NCBI GenBank assembly: GCA_031763025.1
Contig: JASSKH010000003.1
Location: 1,603,001-1,667,000 of the forward strand
Source of the DNA: Macrocystis pyrifera
Lineage: Eukaryota > Sar > Phaeophyceae > Laminariales > Laminariaceae
DNA length: 64,000 bases
Reading direction: 5' to 3'
A program made the translations under genes and the position numbers. Positions within the stretch are counted from its first letter, which is position 1, and each line of letters starts with the position of its first letter. Under the pieces are notes generated by a model, which was not told the DNA's origin, searched no databases, and saw nothing but the letters and a program-made list of their open reading frames with translations. Shown here piece by piece: positions 33,545 to 45,589 of the stretch.

Positions 33545-35976
33545 ATGTTGGGTGCAACCGAAGGTTGCTATTGGAGTACGATGTATCCTGGATGGCTGTT
33601 GCTATACGGGAGTGCTGGTTCAAATCACCCCCACGAGCAGAATATGGGCCAGAATATGCACCCCCAGCCCCATCCATCAGGCCACGTTGCACGGCACTAC
33701 CCAAGCACAGAGGTGATGCTGGCCCACGCAGGCTACAGCAAGGGCTCTGTGTGTATCGAAAATGTGGACGCTGTGGAGATAGTGACGTCACAGAATGGTG
33801 CTGCCCAGGCTGAGGACGAAGAGGATGGTACATACGACGAGCCAGGCTTCGGGCTTGGATTGCCTGGCCTGTCATCGCTCTCTCTCCCCACCGAACACAT
33901 GGTCGTGCCTCCTCTTAACTTCTCCATGGTGAGAGTGGCTAAATCATAAACGTGTGGTGGTGTTTGCTGCTCTGGCTTTGCTTGCTGAATTTCGCTCGAG
34001 TTCGCATATACACCCTAGAACTGTCACTGTTCCAGCCCAGCAGGTGAACGCAGAACCACAGCGTGAACATTTTGAATGTTTGAATATCCGAAGATTTTCA
34101 GATTTTTACCCCTAGGATCGTAGGTGCTGGTATCGCATGAGGATATACAAGTGCGTATGTTATGCTTAAGACCTTACCTGGCCCGCTGCAGCTGCTTTTA
34201 TTGTTGTCGTGGTTGTTGTTGTTATTGTTGTTTTGTTGTATATAATGTACAACAAGTTCACAGTTTTAGTAGTACAGCTGTGCACAGAACTATATACTGC
34301 TGTTGTGGGATTTTTTTCTTCTTTTTCCCCCCCCTTTGCCACTCTCGCGCTCTGTGACGGTATACTATTAATATACATTTTGTCTTCCCGTTGACCTGCC
34401 TGAGGTCAATAAGTACCAGATACAGTACTGGGGTATGCTACTCGTACGGACACCGGGGAGTTACTTGTTCTCTCTTTTTTCTTTCAGTATAAATACGTGT
34501 GAACGGCTGAAACCTCTTCAGGCTATCTACCCCACGTCCGCTGCTGATGTAATGTTTCCTTGGTAGTGGTCTCTCTGGTTTGTACGAGCTCATGTATTTG
34601 CCTGCATGCTCAGCCTGGTATGATTCGTAAATAGCCGTGCCACAAAGTGCCACAGCAAAGCCGTACGAAACCTTTTTGCCGCCTGTCATCAAAGGTATCT
34701 GAGGGCGTCTTCCGAAGCGGCTACCCGATCGCATGCAACTTCCCATTCCTGCGTCGACTGGGACTCCGGAGTATACTCTGCCTGTGCCCTGAAAGCGTCC
34801 TTCCTGGATCGATAGCGTGGGCCAGCGACTCAGGAGTCAACATGGAGATGTGCGACTTGGGAGAAAATAGCCCTCCATTCGTGTCCATGCCTCTCTCTGC
34901 GATGAGGACAGCAGTGGAGTTTCTTTCTGGTGAGCGCAATAAGTTGTCGACGGTCCCTCTCTCTTTTGCTCATCGCCTTATCCGCGGCTTTTACTCCTCG
35001 TGTCTGGTGTTGAAATCACTGTTGTTTCGTTGCCAAAAAAAGGGCGGCCAGCGCCTAGACTTACTTCTCGCACGTACCTCATTCTGTTTTGCTGCTCGAA
35101 ATGTAGCGCCTTGAACTCGCCTCGCCGCAAGCGGCGCAGCCCCAGAATGCCCTCAAGGGAACGCGGGGCACGGCATCATCATATACCGTAGTCGCCCGAC
35201 TGCTGTGTTGCTTTGTGAGACTAGACTTCCCTCAACACTCGTTTCATCTTCTTTTTGCGGGCAAAAACAAGAGGTGAGCAATCTTGACAACCCGAGTGGG
35301 CGTTCCCTGTTCGAATATGCACGGGTATATACTTCTTTTCTACGGCGCTTGGTCAAAAATGCCGTGCAAGTTGGTCTCTAGCGTATAGATCGTGACACCC
35401 AAGCCCTCCCAAGTGAAGCCGCCCGTAGCTACCCATTTCCTCGCGGGTCGCGAAGGACTGCTACGACGGCACAGCAAGTGGGTCTTTAGCTTCGAGACTT
35501 CAAGATAAGGGCACCCACAACCGTTTGGCTTCCGTCTATTATTATATCCCGGCTGCGAGCGATTTTGTATGGGCTGGTGCATCAATCGCACGAGGATGAT
35601 GCTGATTCCCGCACCGAGAGCGAGGAACGGTCCATGCCATAAGTACGCGCCCTTGAAGTTGTACTGTTTACGCGGAAGATCTAACTACCAGCGCATTTCT
35701 CACAAGGACATCATGCGCCCCCCCCCCCCCCCCCCCCGTCGCTTGCCCGTCCCCAATGCCCCCCTCCGGTGTGTTGGACTTTGGACGCTCAAAGATCGTC
35801 GGAATCGGCCAATACTGGTGCACTGCCTCACAGGCAAAACTCAGACAGGGTGCGTAGTAGGCTGCCTTCGGCGAAGGCAAAAATGGTCGATGGGCGCTAT
35901 TTTTGACGAGTACGCGCGGTTCGCAGGACATTCGGCCAAACCGTTGGACATGCAGTTCATTGAGCTGTTCGAGTGA
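33545..35976 (+). CDS. PFA-DSP / Siw14-like tyrosine phosphatase family member lacking the P-loop arginine
   Basis: Three exons with exact phase: 33545-33928, 34695-34929 and 35795-35976 (TGA), 266 codons. Residues 1-115 are a Pro/His/Gln-containing and then acidic linker. The domain begins at PPLNFSMVSEGVFRSGYP across the first junction, followed by NFPFLRRLGLRSILCLCPE, PPFVSMP and, in exon 3, RPILVHCLTGKTQTGCVVG, then QKWSMGAIFDEYARFAG and the usual ending QFIELFE. Family knowledge: these atypical dual-specificity phosphatases (yeast Siw14, plant PFA-DSPs) use a CX5R P-loop, and Siw14 removes the 5-beta phosphate of inositol pyrophosphates. Here Cys217 (TGC 35824-35826) is kept, but the CX5R position is Gln223 (CAG 35842-35844), and two further loop positions are Leu and Thr instead of basic residues. 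An inactive or altered enzyme is therefore likely. Intron 2 contains a poly-C run at about 35717-35737. Confidence 0.92.
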
Positions 35977-36168
35977 TTGGTTCGGCGCCGCTCGGTGAGT
36001 GTGCGCGGTGGGCCGACTCCTGTGGTGGTGCGGCCCGGCTGGTTACTGGAGCCGAGAGTGCGTGCGTAGGGAACGGAGCTTTTCCAGGGAGGTGATTTAT
36101 CATACACTTTGTTGAAGGGTCTCTCAAGGCGCTTAATGCTGTTGTTGTTGTTTGTTGTTGCTGTTGCA

Positions 36169-39100
36169 TCACACGAGCTCTAAGGGCTCTACTTTGGCGG
36201 TGTCTCCGATGGCGGCAAGCCTCGCTAGCCGTGCCGACAAGCTCTCGCGTTCCGAACCGACACCTTCTCGCACTATTGCCGTTTTCGGGACTGGCACATC
36301 TGGGGGGTTTGGATGGGTTAGGCCCGGCTCCTGTAGCGAGGCCGCAACGACCATTCTCCGGTGCTCGGGTCGCTGTTGGCCTCCGGCTGTGATATCAGTA
36401 GGGCCAGAAGGGGCGCCAGCTTGTGAGGTTACACGTTTGCTATTGGGCGACCAATTTTCCCGTTGTGTCCGCTCGATCCGCCGCGGGCTGCTCCCGCCGT
36501 GTAGACGCGCGCCATCAACGCGCCGAATTCTACCAGTTGCTGCAGCCGCCTTTCGGGGTCGAAGCTCGCCCTCGCCGTACAGGGCTACTGGATAGTCGGC
36601 CGCCTTCGTGTTGAGCCTCGTGAAGTCTAGCTGCGGCACGATGACCGGGGAGGGGGCGTGCACGAAGCGCGTGTCGACGTATGGCGCGCCTGGGAATGGC
36701 CGGCTGAAATCAGCCCCCCGGCGAGCCGACGCTTTTCTCGCCCGTCGCTCTTCCCGACCGGCGCCCTATGGAGTGACCCACGAGACGAAAGAGAACACAT
36801 AGAAAGGCAAGATATGGTCAGAAAAAATATGGCTCTAGAGCGTCATGAGGTTCGCACCGCCAAACAGTAGGGTAACACTGCCGGTGGGTGGCGGAGCGAG
36901 CGAGCGAGCAGGCCGGCGAGTGGGCGGAGTCTTGACGCAAAAACGGTTCGACTGCCGGGAAACGTTTCGTACTCTATTCGTTTACTCATGATCGTCGGGG
37001 GGATTTGACCCCCCGGTACACCGATCGCGCTTCGCAACGCGGACAATGCATGCGTGCAACGGAGGCAGCCCTGCTCTTTAGAGTGGCACCATATATTCCA
37101 GCGCTTGCCTCTGTGGCTGGTTTCGCGGCGCTCCACACTCTACTGTCACGGGCGTGACCAGTCGCGTGTTGATCGCGCGTCGGCGGAGCTGGCAACGGTG
37201 ACGAGAATTCACTTTCTGACCGGTCGGCGCAGAGAAGCCTGCTAGCTTCTTCTCTCACGCTGTCGATTTCTTCCCTAGGAAGGTTGAACAGATTCCTGTT
37301 GGCAAGCACACGAGTTCCGCCATCGAAGGGGCCGTTGGTCACACGTTCAGCAAAATGAATTGCCAAAACGTTTGAGGTATGATAGAGCTTGCGAGTCGCG
37401 CCGAATGCAACGTTCTTAACGGCTCGCAACCCCGGAGTACTGCCGGATGGCCAGCCCAACGGACGGCTGTGTAATGCTCTATTGTAGAGTGGCGTCCGCG
37501 CTGCTCTCATAAATCCGTTCCCCGATACCCGTGCGCTGCATACATATGCTCCACACACAAGTAGCCTGTCATCGTATCGAATGGGAAGTAACGATGGTTT
37601 GACTAAGCTTGAGGTTCGCCCAAGAGACACTTGTTTACGCGTATTGCGACACACCGTACTGCTGCAACTGGTTTGCACCTTAGTGGTAGATTTCCGTCTT
37701 CGGTTGCATCCCATGCGTCGCCGTATATCGACCTTCCTCTCGCATCCCAGTGCGCCTGCGCGCCCTGTAGCAAGCGGCCTGTGTCCTTGCGGGCCGTGAG
37801 CATCAGTTTGTTGTGCCTGTGAATCCGAGCGCGATCCTTCAGTCGCTGTGCTTTTTCTTCCAGTGTTGCCTGTAAGAAGCGAAGGCATCGAATCGATATT
37901 TTGGTTTTATGTGTACAGCTTTCAGGTCTATGGTATACTCTAGGCCAATGTAACGTTATTTATCCGTCTGTGTGTCGTATAGTACGTACATGACGCAGTG
38001 CGGAGCTTTTCGGCACGAGCTTGTTTCTTTGCTTGTATGATGGGTTGATTTGACGGTTTTGGTCTCGTGTCCGCCCGATTGGCGCGTTGTGTGACGTAGG
38101 GGAAAGGGGGCGCCAACAACCCCCACGGAACCCATGAAACGGTATTCATATATGAAAATGCTGAAACCATCAGGCGTCCTCTGGTTTGATTCTACGTACT
38201 TGCTCCAGCCCACGCACGCCCATTCAAGAACGCCGGAAATAGCACATCAACATAGTTCGTTGGTTGCATCATCCATCATACGTACGTAGGAAACCAGACA
38301 TCTGGAATATTTTTTCGCTGAATAAATCTCCTCCGAGTCATAAGGTTGTTCGACATTTCCGCCTTGGTGGAAATATTGTCCCGCACTAAAGCTGCGCTCA
38401 TCGTTACGCTTACCGGAATCCGGGACTTGTTAGTATCAGGGTTTGAGCGCGCCCGGTTGTGTCATGGTGTGGTTAGAGTTTGATAGTCGACCGATCGCTT
38501 GGTTATTCGACCTCCGTGTCGGCACCATGTTGACGGTTGTGGCAGCCTAGCAGCTCTTTCAGGACGCGACGGCTAAATAGTTCAGGCGGCACTCGATTGC
38601 TTCACGTGCGATCGCTCGATTGTTCGCTCTCTGTGCAAGAGTTAGAGTATGCCTACTCTGCTTGACCCCGTCCGCTCGCTTAGAGCGTGCTTTGATGGGC
38701 ACGTTTTTCACCATTCGCTGACTTTTGTATGCAGTGCGATGCACCACTCCGCTCGCTGAAGGCGTACCGCTGAGCGTGTGCCTACGAGTGCGCAGGAATA
38801 TAAATAATACATGCACGCATGCGCGATCTGCTCTTCTATCTGCAGCGTGACATTTCGCCTCTATCTCATACCGGGTGTTTACCGTCGGCATAAGGTGCGG
38901 TGCACACTTCCCCCCGCACGCAACATCGAGTATCGCTGCTGTTTGCTGTGCGCGGGCCTGTGCCCGAATGACATCATCAACTCATGGCTCTTGAGTTCAT
39001 GGTATTCCTCAATCTTCAATTTCGGTGGTGAACGGGACGGTAAGTTTCTCATCGGTGCGGCAATCCATACGTTCGGAAAATACGAGCTCATATCATATGA

Positions 39101-40945
39101 ACAGCTACTGTAGGCGGCCCTCCTGCTTCTGCGATACCCTGGTTCTTGTATTATATTAATTCAGTATTATTGGACGAGCGTAAACTGCTCTGAAATACCC
39201 GCAAAGTAATGGCACAAAGTTGGTGTTTATATCGTACGAACTATTTCGTATATCTGTATTTTTTTATTTAGTGGTGAAAGATTCATTTTACTTATTAATA
39301 GTACCAATATGCACCACCGCCATCTCCACCTTTCTCTCGGGTTATTATCCCGTCACACTGTACAGCGGTGAAGGCCTCACGTCCACCGTCTTCAGTTGAC
39401 TCGTATAGGACTGCACTCCCGTTTGGGGGACAAACTTACGTATTATTCGAGTGGTTTGTCCCCAAAACGGGGTCTAAAGAGGATCACGCGAGAACAACAG
39501 GTGGACAGACAGTCCATATACTGACTTCATATTAATAGTATATGCGTACAGCGCACGCATGCCAGGTACATGACATTTTTTTATGCCTTTGCTCCATTCT
39601 GAGTATTTACGGAAGAGATGAGATACTGCTGTAGACAGGCGGAACATCCCCCGTGGGGGCCTCCTGCGGTATTTATTACAGTAGGAACTTTCAAACGAAC
39701 CATTTTACCCCATACATACTTGATGCAATTGCGTCCGCACCCTGGCGCGGTGACAAATTGCCCCGTGTTGTTTGCTGTTCTGTTCTACTGGTTATATTTG
39801 GGTGCGTATGATAGACCACACAGCACGTACCATGCCAAGGGTACACGAAAAGTGTAACTTAAATATCGGCACCGCACTTTTGTTTAGTCCCAGACAGGGA
39901 AGATTTAATAATTACTAAATAAAATCAAGTTTTAGAAAACTGAAAAAAAAAAGTGTTTTATTTCATTTCTGACGGAAATCCCAACCCGCTACTCGTACTA
40001 CAGGTACTACTGCTGTACAATTAGTTTTTTTTTCAATTCCGACATGGTGGCGAGTGTGGCTTCGTTTTTCTCTTTTTTTCGTGTACCCCTGACCAGGCAC
40101 ATACTACTGCTGTACGTGCTACACATACTACTGCTGTACCAGGGTACGTGCTACTGCGTGGAATTATCACGCAGGTTTGATTGCTGCATGTGGTATTATT
40201 TCATGTTTGGAGGTATATGCGTATATACCAGGGATCCATCATGTATCATGTACCGTATGAGGTATCGTGAGATTCGAGTACTGCTGTAGTACCACTGCTG
40301 TAGTGCGGAAGGCGGGGGGTTTGTTGGCGCTGGAATCCGTCACCGCAGATACGACGCTATGTACTACTGTACTCTACACGATACATACATACAAAACGAA
40401 CCGAGATGAAAATATGAACATGCGATAAAAATACTACAGTCCTTATATATGTACGACACATACCAAAATGACCCCGTAGAGTTCCGTACTACTGTACCTA
40501 CCAGAGGTATACATATTGACAGCAGTATGAATGAGTACAAATGGTCGCCTCGTTCGTGCGGTCAGCGGGGAGCAGGCTGCTTTTGCCCAATACTCCCACG
40601 TTCGTTTTCATGCTTTTTTCCCTATATTTACACTTCATGTGCCTACCAGGTGCTGCACACTGCGTGCGAATAAGGGCGCATATCTTTCACGTACTGGTGA
40701 CTACTACTATTAACATAATACTGTACGACGAGTACGATCGTATAGGAAAGTATCCTGGCTGTTGTTGTGGTTGAAGTTGCACTACTTGCCTCAATCGCCG
40801 CTTCTCGTCTTATCCTTAGTTCGTCGAGCTGCTCGCTGGTGAATGCCTCGGGCCGCGGCCTTGATTTGAATAACGAGCATAAGAAGACGACCGCGAAAAC
40901 TCCCAACACGATGACAACCGCCTGGACAGTGCCGGATTCCCCCAT
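36169..40945 (-). CDS. Unrecognised protein, N-terminal membrane anchor plus Arg/Ala-rich C-terminal region
   Basis: Model: 40945-40790 (ATG), 37869-37679, 37535-37259 and 36765-36169 (TGA), 406 codons, all phases consistent. The first donor would be the GC type AG|gcaagt; the others are GT. Exon 1 encodes a strong hydrophobic segment (about residues 8-25, VQAVVIVLGVFAVVFLCS), then basic RPRP and a charged helix (SEQLDELRIRREAAIE). Exon 2 continues with LEEKAQRLKDRARIHRHNK and contains HWDARGRSIYGDAW. Exon 3 has NVAFGATRKLYHTSNVLAIH. Exon 4 has VIVPQLDFTRLNTK and is basic and proline-rich towards its end. I do not recognise the family. Exon 1 and the rest could be separate genes, since 2.9 kb separates them; exons 2-4 are the safer part. 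The stop lies about 190 bp from the stop of the convergent phosphatase-like gene. Confidence 0.5.
37870..40789. other. Spacer or intron, little recognised
   Basis: In the proposed first intron of the minus-strand membrane gene. Contains a hairpin-2 copy and a plus-strand frame at 38940-39029 ending at a consensus gtaagt; that alone is not enough for an exon. Confidence 0.4.
39403..39484. mobile_element. Hairpin family 2 copy
   Basis: GGACTGCACTCCCGTTTGGG and TTTGTCCCCAAAACGGG arms. Confidence 0.8.
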
Positions 40946-41344
40946 ATTTTATGTCGCGGCGCTACTCGTATACCGGTACGGTCACCTCGTCTACTACATG
41001 CATGCGTGTACGATGGGCTCTCGCCGAAACGAAAGCCACAGTCCAAAGAAGGCCCTCGGTTGTCGGGGATTGCAACCAAAAGTTATATGACAACTACTAA
41101 CAGGTTAGTCGGCAGCGTTAGACCGTACAACAGAACACAAAGCAGTCCAGCGTGTCAGAGCTACGCCGCACCTACAGCAGTTGGAGGTTTTGTCCGTCTT
41201 CCGTCTTCGCTTTTTTGTCGATGTTTCTGGATTTTATAAATTCTGGATTTAAAGAAGTAAAGAAGTAACCGACGGTGGGATGGGTTATCGTAACGCCTCT
41301 TCAAATCATGTCGAAACCGACCCAAAGAACGTCGGGCTTGTATT

Positions 41345-41472
41345 CTATCTCTCTCGGAATCGTGTAACCAAGGGCTGCCCGAGCTCCGTGGGTGCCAGCT
41401 TCCGAGCAAATCGCAGGCACTCTTTCGCTGGATGGTGGTGGATGGCCTTGGACTCGCACTGGAAATTCTGCT
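41345..41472 (-). CDS. Terminal exon of a small unrecognised gene
   Basis: A 42-codon open exon after the acceptor tctcaccag, ending in TAG. It reads QNFQCESKAIHHHPAKEC and later ARKLAPTELGQPLVTRF. Two cysteines lie 12 residues apart within a His/Lys-rich helix, a loose resemblance to small intermembrane-space proteins, but not enough for an assignment. Upstream exons were not found with certainty; 44181-44119 is one candidate. Confidence 0.35.
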
Positions 41473-43631
41473 GGTGAGAATCGCGCCTGGGCATTTGAAA
41501 TCGAGGTCTACCTGTGAGCGAAAAGTTTCTTCGCTTCTATCAGAAATGTCGCTCTCTCAACATCAGAGGGCCCTTCGAGTAGGACTCAAGCTGGCTGTAA
41601 TCCTGAGCTAGTTGCTGCACTCTGGCGTGGTGCACTTGATGCACCCCGTAGCATCTGTTGTGGTGCAGTGCAAATCGGCATGATATTTCGTGATGCCGAG
41701 GCAAGGGTGGGGAAAGTATTCAACCATTGTCTCGCAGCAGTGACCCCCCGGTATCGTGGCAAGACTTATCTGTTATTAAATAATTACTTCGACTGACACT
41801 TACCTGCTTGTTACTCTTTGTATTTGTATGATACGAACGACAGCAAGCATTACTTACCAGTATACCAGGTACACTCGTATGCTGGTACGACTCATGTCAT
41901 AAAAACTTGACGTCGGCGGGCGCTCGGCGGCTGTCGTTGTTTTTCGAAAAATCTGAACGCAACGACACAAGGCGTCGTACCGGTACACAAAGCCCGCGCA
42001 CTTTAAAAACGACACACCCTTACGTGGTATGCGCGATCGACACATAGCTTGCAAATATATACCAGATATGACATGTCCTTCATGGTACCACGATGAGTTT
42101 CGAGGATAATTTCGATCTCATCACTCTCACCACACTGCAGACACAGCTGATGTTTTTCGTTTTTCAATTGAAGCCCGTGTCCACGAACTGAAGACAGCAA
42201 CACAGGGCAGCAGCATCAGTACCCGCATATTATATCGGAACAGGACAAATTTCGCATGATACCAGCCAATATCATAGAGAGAAAGAGAGCGGATGGTCGT
42301 GGTACGCACAAGGATCACATCTCAACTCTCCGCCCCCCGCCCCTTCAGCGTGCTTGGGTTGCCGTTAGTGGCCACCCATATCCTGCCTGACCCAGCCCCC
42401 CCCCTACCCGCCGGGCCTGGAAAAAAAAATGGAGGTCTCCCGCGCACTCCGCACACGACAGGCATCGACTATGAAATAATAGCAGGTATTCCATCATTAC
42501 AGCAGGAGTAGTACCCAGGGCGTCGGGGGTCGGGGGGGGGGGGGCGCGATATCCTTCTCGGGCCTCTGTTGTTGAACTTGTTGTGCGGTCCGGCCTTTTC
42601 GCTCAATCTTGTAGTTTTTGCACGAGTCGCATTATGTGCCGGGCGGCATTCCGTTTCCCGACATTATTGAGTTTTTGGGTACACCGGTGGTGGACGAACA
42701 AGTCCACCGGTTGTACGCGTGCATGTCATGCGTACCGACGTCTGGCGCTTGTTTACAGATACCAGGTATACCGGGTATATACCGTACGTTGTAGGTAAAT
42801 AAACCACCCGCCATTTTCGCGCGGGAGGCAGCAGCAGCGCCTGGTGCATACGTTATTGGTGGTGGTGGTGGTGACTTTGTTGTTGCGTTGTTGCTGTCTG
42901 TGTGTCAAGTACTTAAGAAACCAAGGAAATCGCAACGCGGAGAGGTGTGAACCTCAATACAATAGCACAGTCAGCAGCAGCAGTTGGTGCAATGCCATCG
43001 ATGCCATTCTCAAGCCAGCGCATCTGCTGCGGTCAACAGCAGTAAGCGTTCGGTCTGGTATATACTACGTGTAAGTAGGGTGTCTACGGTATATTATCAT
43101 GGTAGTGTGTAGCATGTAAATTTTAGCGCAGGAAAGTTCTGTGTGATCTCGGTTGTGCTGTCTCCGCCGTTGTACCGGTATATGTATAACATCACGCCTG
43201 TAACTACTACTCTTCCAGCTGTAGATTCATTTTCATATAGATATGACGAATGAGGTACGTAATGCATGCCCAATAATGATTGATTCCCATCTATTCAGTC
43301 ACAGGCAGGCAGCAGGGCAGCAGCACAGCAGCAGCTGCAGCGGCGGCAGTTCCGGCGGCCTATTTTTCATGTTTTCCTCAGAATGATCTACGACGAGTAG
43401 AAAGCTCAGAGCGGCCAGCAGTCAGCAGTACGAGGTATTCCCATTCTTGGCTTCTCTCGTCCTAGATTATACTTGTGACGTTATACGATAATCTAAACAC
43501 GCAGGTACCATATAACACGTACAAGTTACATACAACTATTAATATGAATAGTTACGAGTATTAACAGTACTTCTACAGAGTACCCTCTGGTATGCTTCGT
43601 GCCTCTGACTATTTCGCAATATTTACGAGCC

Positions 43632-43735
43632 CGTGCTATGGACGGAAATGTAAGAAACCCTGCGGTATGATACCCATATGACCTCAAAAGGCTCCTTACA
43701 TTCTACTCTACTAATAGTCCAGAGTGGTGCTGCTG
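43632..43735. mobile_element. Hairpin family 3 copy, diverged
   Basis: ATGGACGGAAATGTAAGAAA and GGCTCCTTACATTCTACTC arms around a longer loop. Confidence 0.6.
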
Positions 43736-43826
43736 CTGTACCAGTATATATGGAAGGCCGGTAGCCGCCAACGGTGTTATTATTCCTAGTAAAATACTGG
43801 TACGCATGAGCAAACTACGGCTGTAC

Positions 43827-43905
43827 TACTGTTCTGTCCGGAAAGTAAAGACCGTTTTGGCGTAAAAGTGAGTACTCAAACGGTCCTTTAATTTCCGGGC
43901 GGAAT
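43827..43905. mobile_element. Hairpin family 3 copy
   Basis: TTCTGTCCGGAAAGTAAAGA and CGGTCCTTTAATTTCCGGGC. Both arms carry an altered TAAAG/CTTTA step. Confidence 0.85.
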
Positions 43906-43916
43906 GGCGTCCCCTG

Positions 43917-43985
43917 TGGCTTGGTAAGTAGTCCGCGTGCCTATCAAGATCAATTTCGTGGGTTCAAGTCCCACCGAGTGCATGC
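43917..43985 (+). other. tRNA-like sequence with B-box, possible SINE head
   Basis: GTGGGTTCAAGTCCCAC forms a perfect T-arm and TGGCTTGGTAAG resembles an A-box, but no 7 bp acceptor stem could be drawn. Confidence 0.4.
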
Positions 43986-44118
43986 TCGCAGGGACTTTTC
44001 CTCGCATTAAAAAATGAGTAGCGGAAAACGCGAAAGCGTGAGTTAGCTACATTCGATGAAAATCGACGAGCAGTGGGAATGCTGAACCCTATGCGCGACA
44101 GAAAATAAAGGCACGTAC

Positions 44119-44181
44119 CGGGGGGGAGAAGGGACGACACCTGTGACCACGGCTTGTCCAGAAGATCGCTGAGGGTAAAAC
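44119..44181 (-). CDS. Possible internal exon
   Basis: A 63-base stretch with an acceptor (tagtagaag) and a donor (gtacgt) on the minus strand. It encodes a protein-like segment containing FTLSDLLDKPWSQVSSLLPP. It could belong to the same minus-strand gene as the exon at 41345-41472. The phases (leftover 1 versus 0) require another exon between them that I could not identify. Confidence 0.25.
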
Positions 44182-44273
44182 CTTCTACTACGAGTTTAGG
44201 ATGGAAAGTAAAGGTGATGATTGAAGAAACAAAAAAAAAAATGGTTTTGTGATGATAATTCAAGTAGAATACC

Positions 44274-44352
44274 TGTATGTTCGGAAATGTAAGAAACGTT
44301 TGGGTACACATTTTACCGGCACAACGGTCTTTATATTTCCGACCAGGGTGGT
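44274..44352. mobile_element. Hairpin family 3 copy
   Basis: GTTCGGAAATGTAAGAAACG and CGGTCTTTATATTTCCGACC arms. Confidence 0.8.
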
Positions 44353-44661
44353 AGATGAACAATGGAGTACCAGGTGCCTGGTATCTGGTACATGGCAAAG
44401 TAACATTTTTACCTGTTGTACGGCCTGCGGCATGATATTTTCACCATTAGCGCGGTGTTTTATGGTCCGACTTCCGGTACCATCTGGTTGTGCTCGGGGT
44501 GACGGGAGTGATTTTTCTCCTCTCGGTCGCTCTATCAGAGACTCCAGAGGTCTGTGTCGGAAAGCTTTATTATAAATAGTAATCACTTGCAGCTGAATTT
44601 CTATTGGTAAGGAGATTTCAGAAATGTTTGCTCCAGTGGTTGCGTTATTCTGAAAACTCGT

Positions 44662-44761
44662 ATTAACCCTTTTAGAACCGCAGTCCCGATTTGGGGACAA
44701 ATGACTTGGAATTTGACTGGTTTGTCCACAAATCGGGACTGCGATACTAAAGGGGTTAATA
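44662..44761. mobile_element. Hairpin family 2 copy, full length
   Basis: ATTAACCCTTTTAGAACCGC to ACTAAAGGGGTTAAT; this copy defines the ends and gives ~100 bp. Both arms share the variant CGATTTGGGG / CCACAAATCGGG. Confidence 0.88.
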
Positions 44762-45089
44762 GTATGATTTTATAGCTCTGTTGATCCCTTTTGGGAGGTG
44801 TCAAGAGGGAAAAAGTGACGATCGAAGAGAAGGACGATTGCCTCATCAGCCACTGTTTTAGTTGAGGACCATGAAAGTTGGTGTCTGAACTACTCTGTAT
44901 TAATACGATGCAAGGAGGAGTATACATTTCTGCGGTACGGGCGCAGCATGATCCTTCTCGTACTGATCCTCCCTCTCACCACCAAGTACATGAAAATATA
45001 TATATGCCTGGTGTCTACATGGGTAGATGTACAATTGTCTCACGACAGCAGTCTGCGATCACATATTTTGTACTGGTACCTCTATAGCC

Positions 45090-45152
45090 TCTCAGGATGA
45101 AGAAGGATGAAGAATCAGGACGGACACTGCTGATGACGTTGGGCACAAAGAA
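45090..45152 (+). mobile_element. Diverged LINE 3' tail fragment
   Basis: Contains GAAGAATCAGGACGGACACT and AAAGAACGGTT, the core of the LINE tail. Shorter and more diverged than the other copies. Confidence 0.55.
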
Positions 45153-45158
45153 CGGTTG

Positions 45159-45247
45159 ACCCTTTCAGGACTGCAGTCCCGTTTGGGGGACAAATAACTT
45201 AAATTTAGACTGCTTTGTCCCCGAAACGGGACTGCAGTTCAAACGAG
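45159..45247. mobile_element. Hairpin family 2 copy
   Basis: CAGGACTGCAGTCCCGTTTG and CGAAACGGGACTGCAGTTC arms; it lies directly next to a LINE tail fragment. Confidence 0.85.
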
Positions 45248-45589
45248 ATGGGAAGACAACGCCAACGACAAAAACACGAAATTCGTAGAAGGTTTTTTGC
45301 TATTATGTTATTAATATCAATAGTAACATTATAGTAACCAGTCAGGCCGAGAATGTGGTATTCGTCAAGTGTTTGGTGTTGATGTCAAACACTGAATACA
45401 TTTACGGCCAGAAGGGTTACAATCTTGAACAGATGCTCCCAGTACCTGCGAGTAAAGTGATTGATGTCCGAGAGAAAATACTTCAGATACTTCGTGTACT
45501 TTCAGTGGTTGGGCGTTTTGTATTGCCGGATACTGCCACTACTCACAGCAGTACCCCTACATTCTGAGAGCGGATACGGCCATACTTGC

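Noticed and set aside
34438-34746. 102-codon minus-strand frame
   Set aside because: Overlaps the clearly coding plus-strand phosphatase exon 34695-34929 and has no recognisable motif.
38811-39113. 100-codon plus-strand frame ending ELISYEQLL
   Set aside because: A strong gtaagt donor sits inside it and no partner exon or family match was found; insufficient evidence for a gene.
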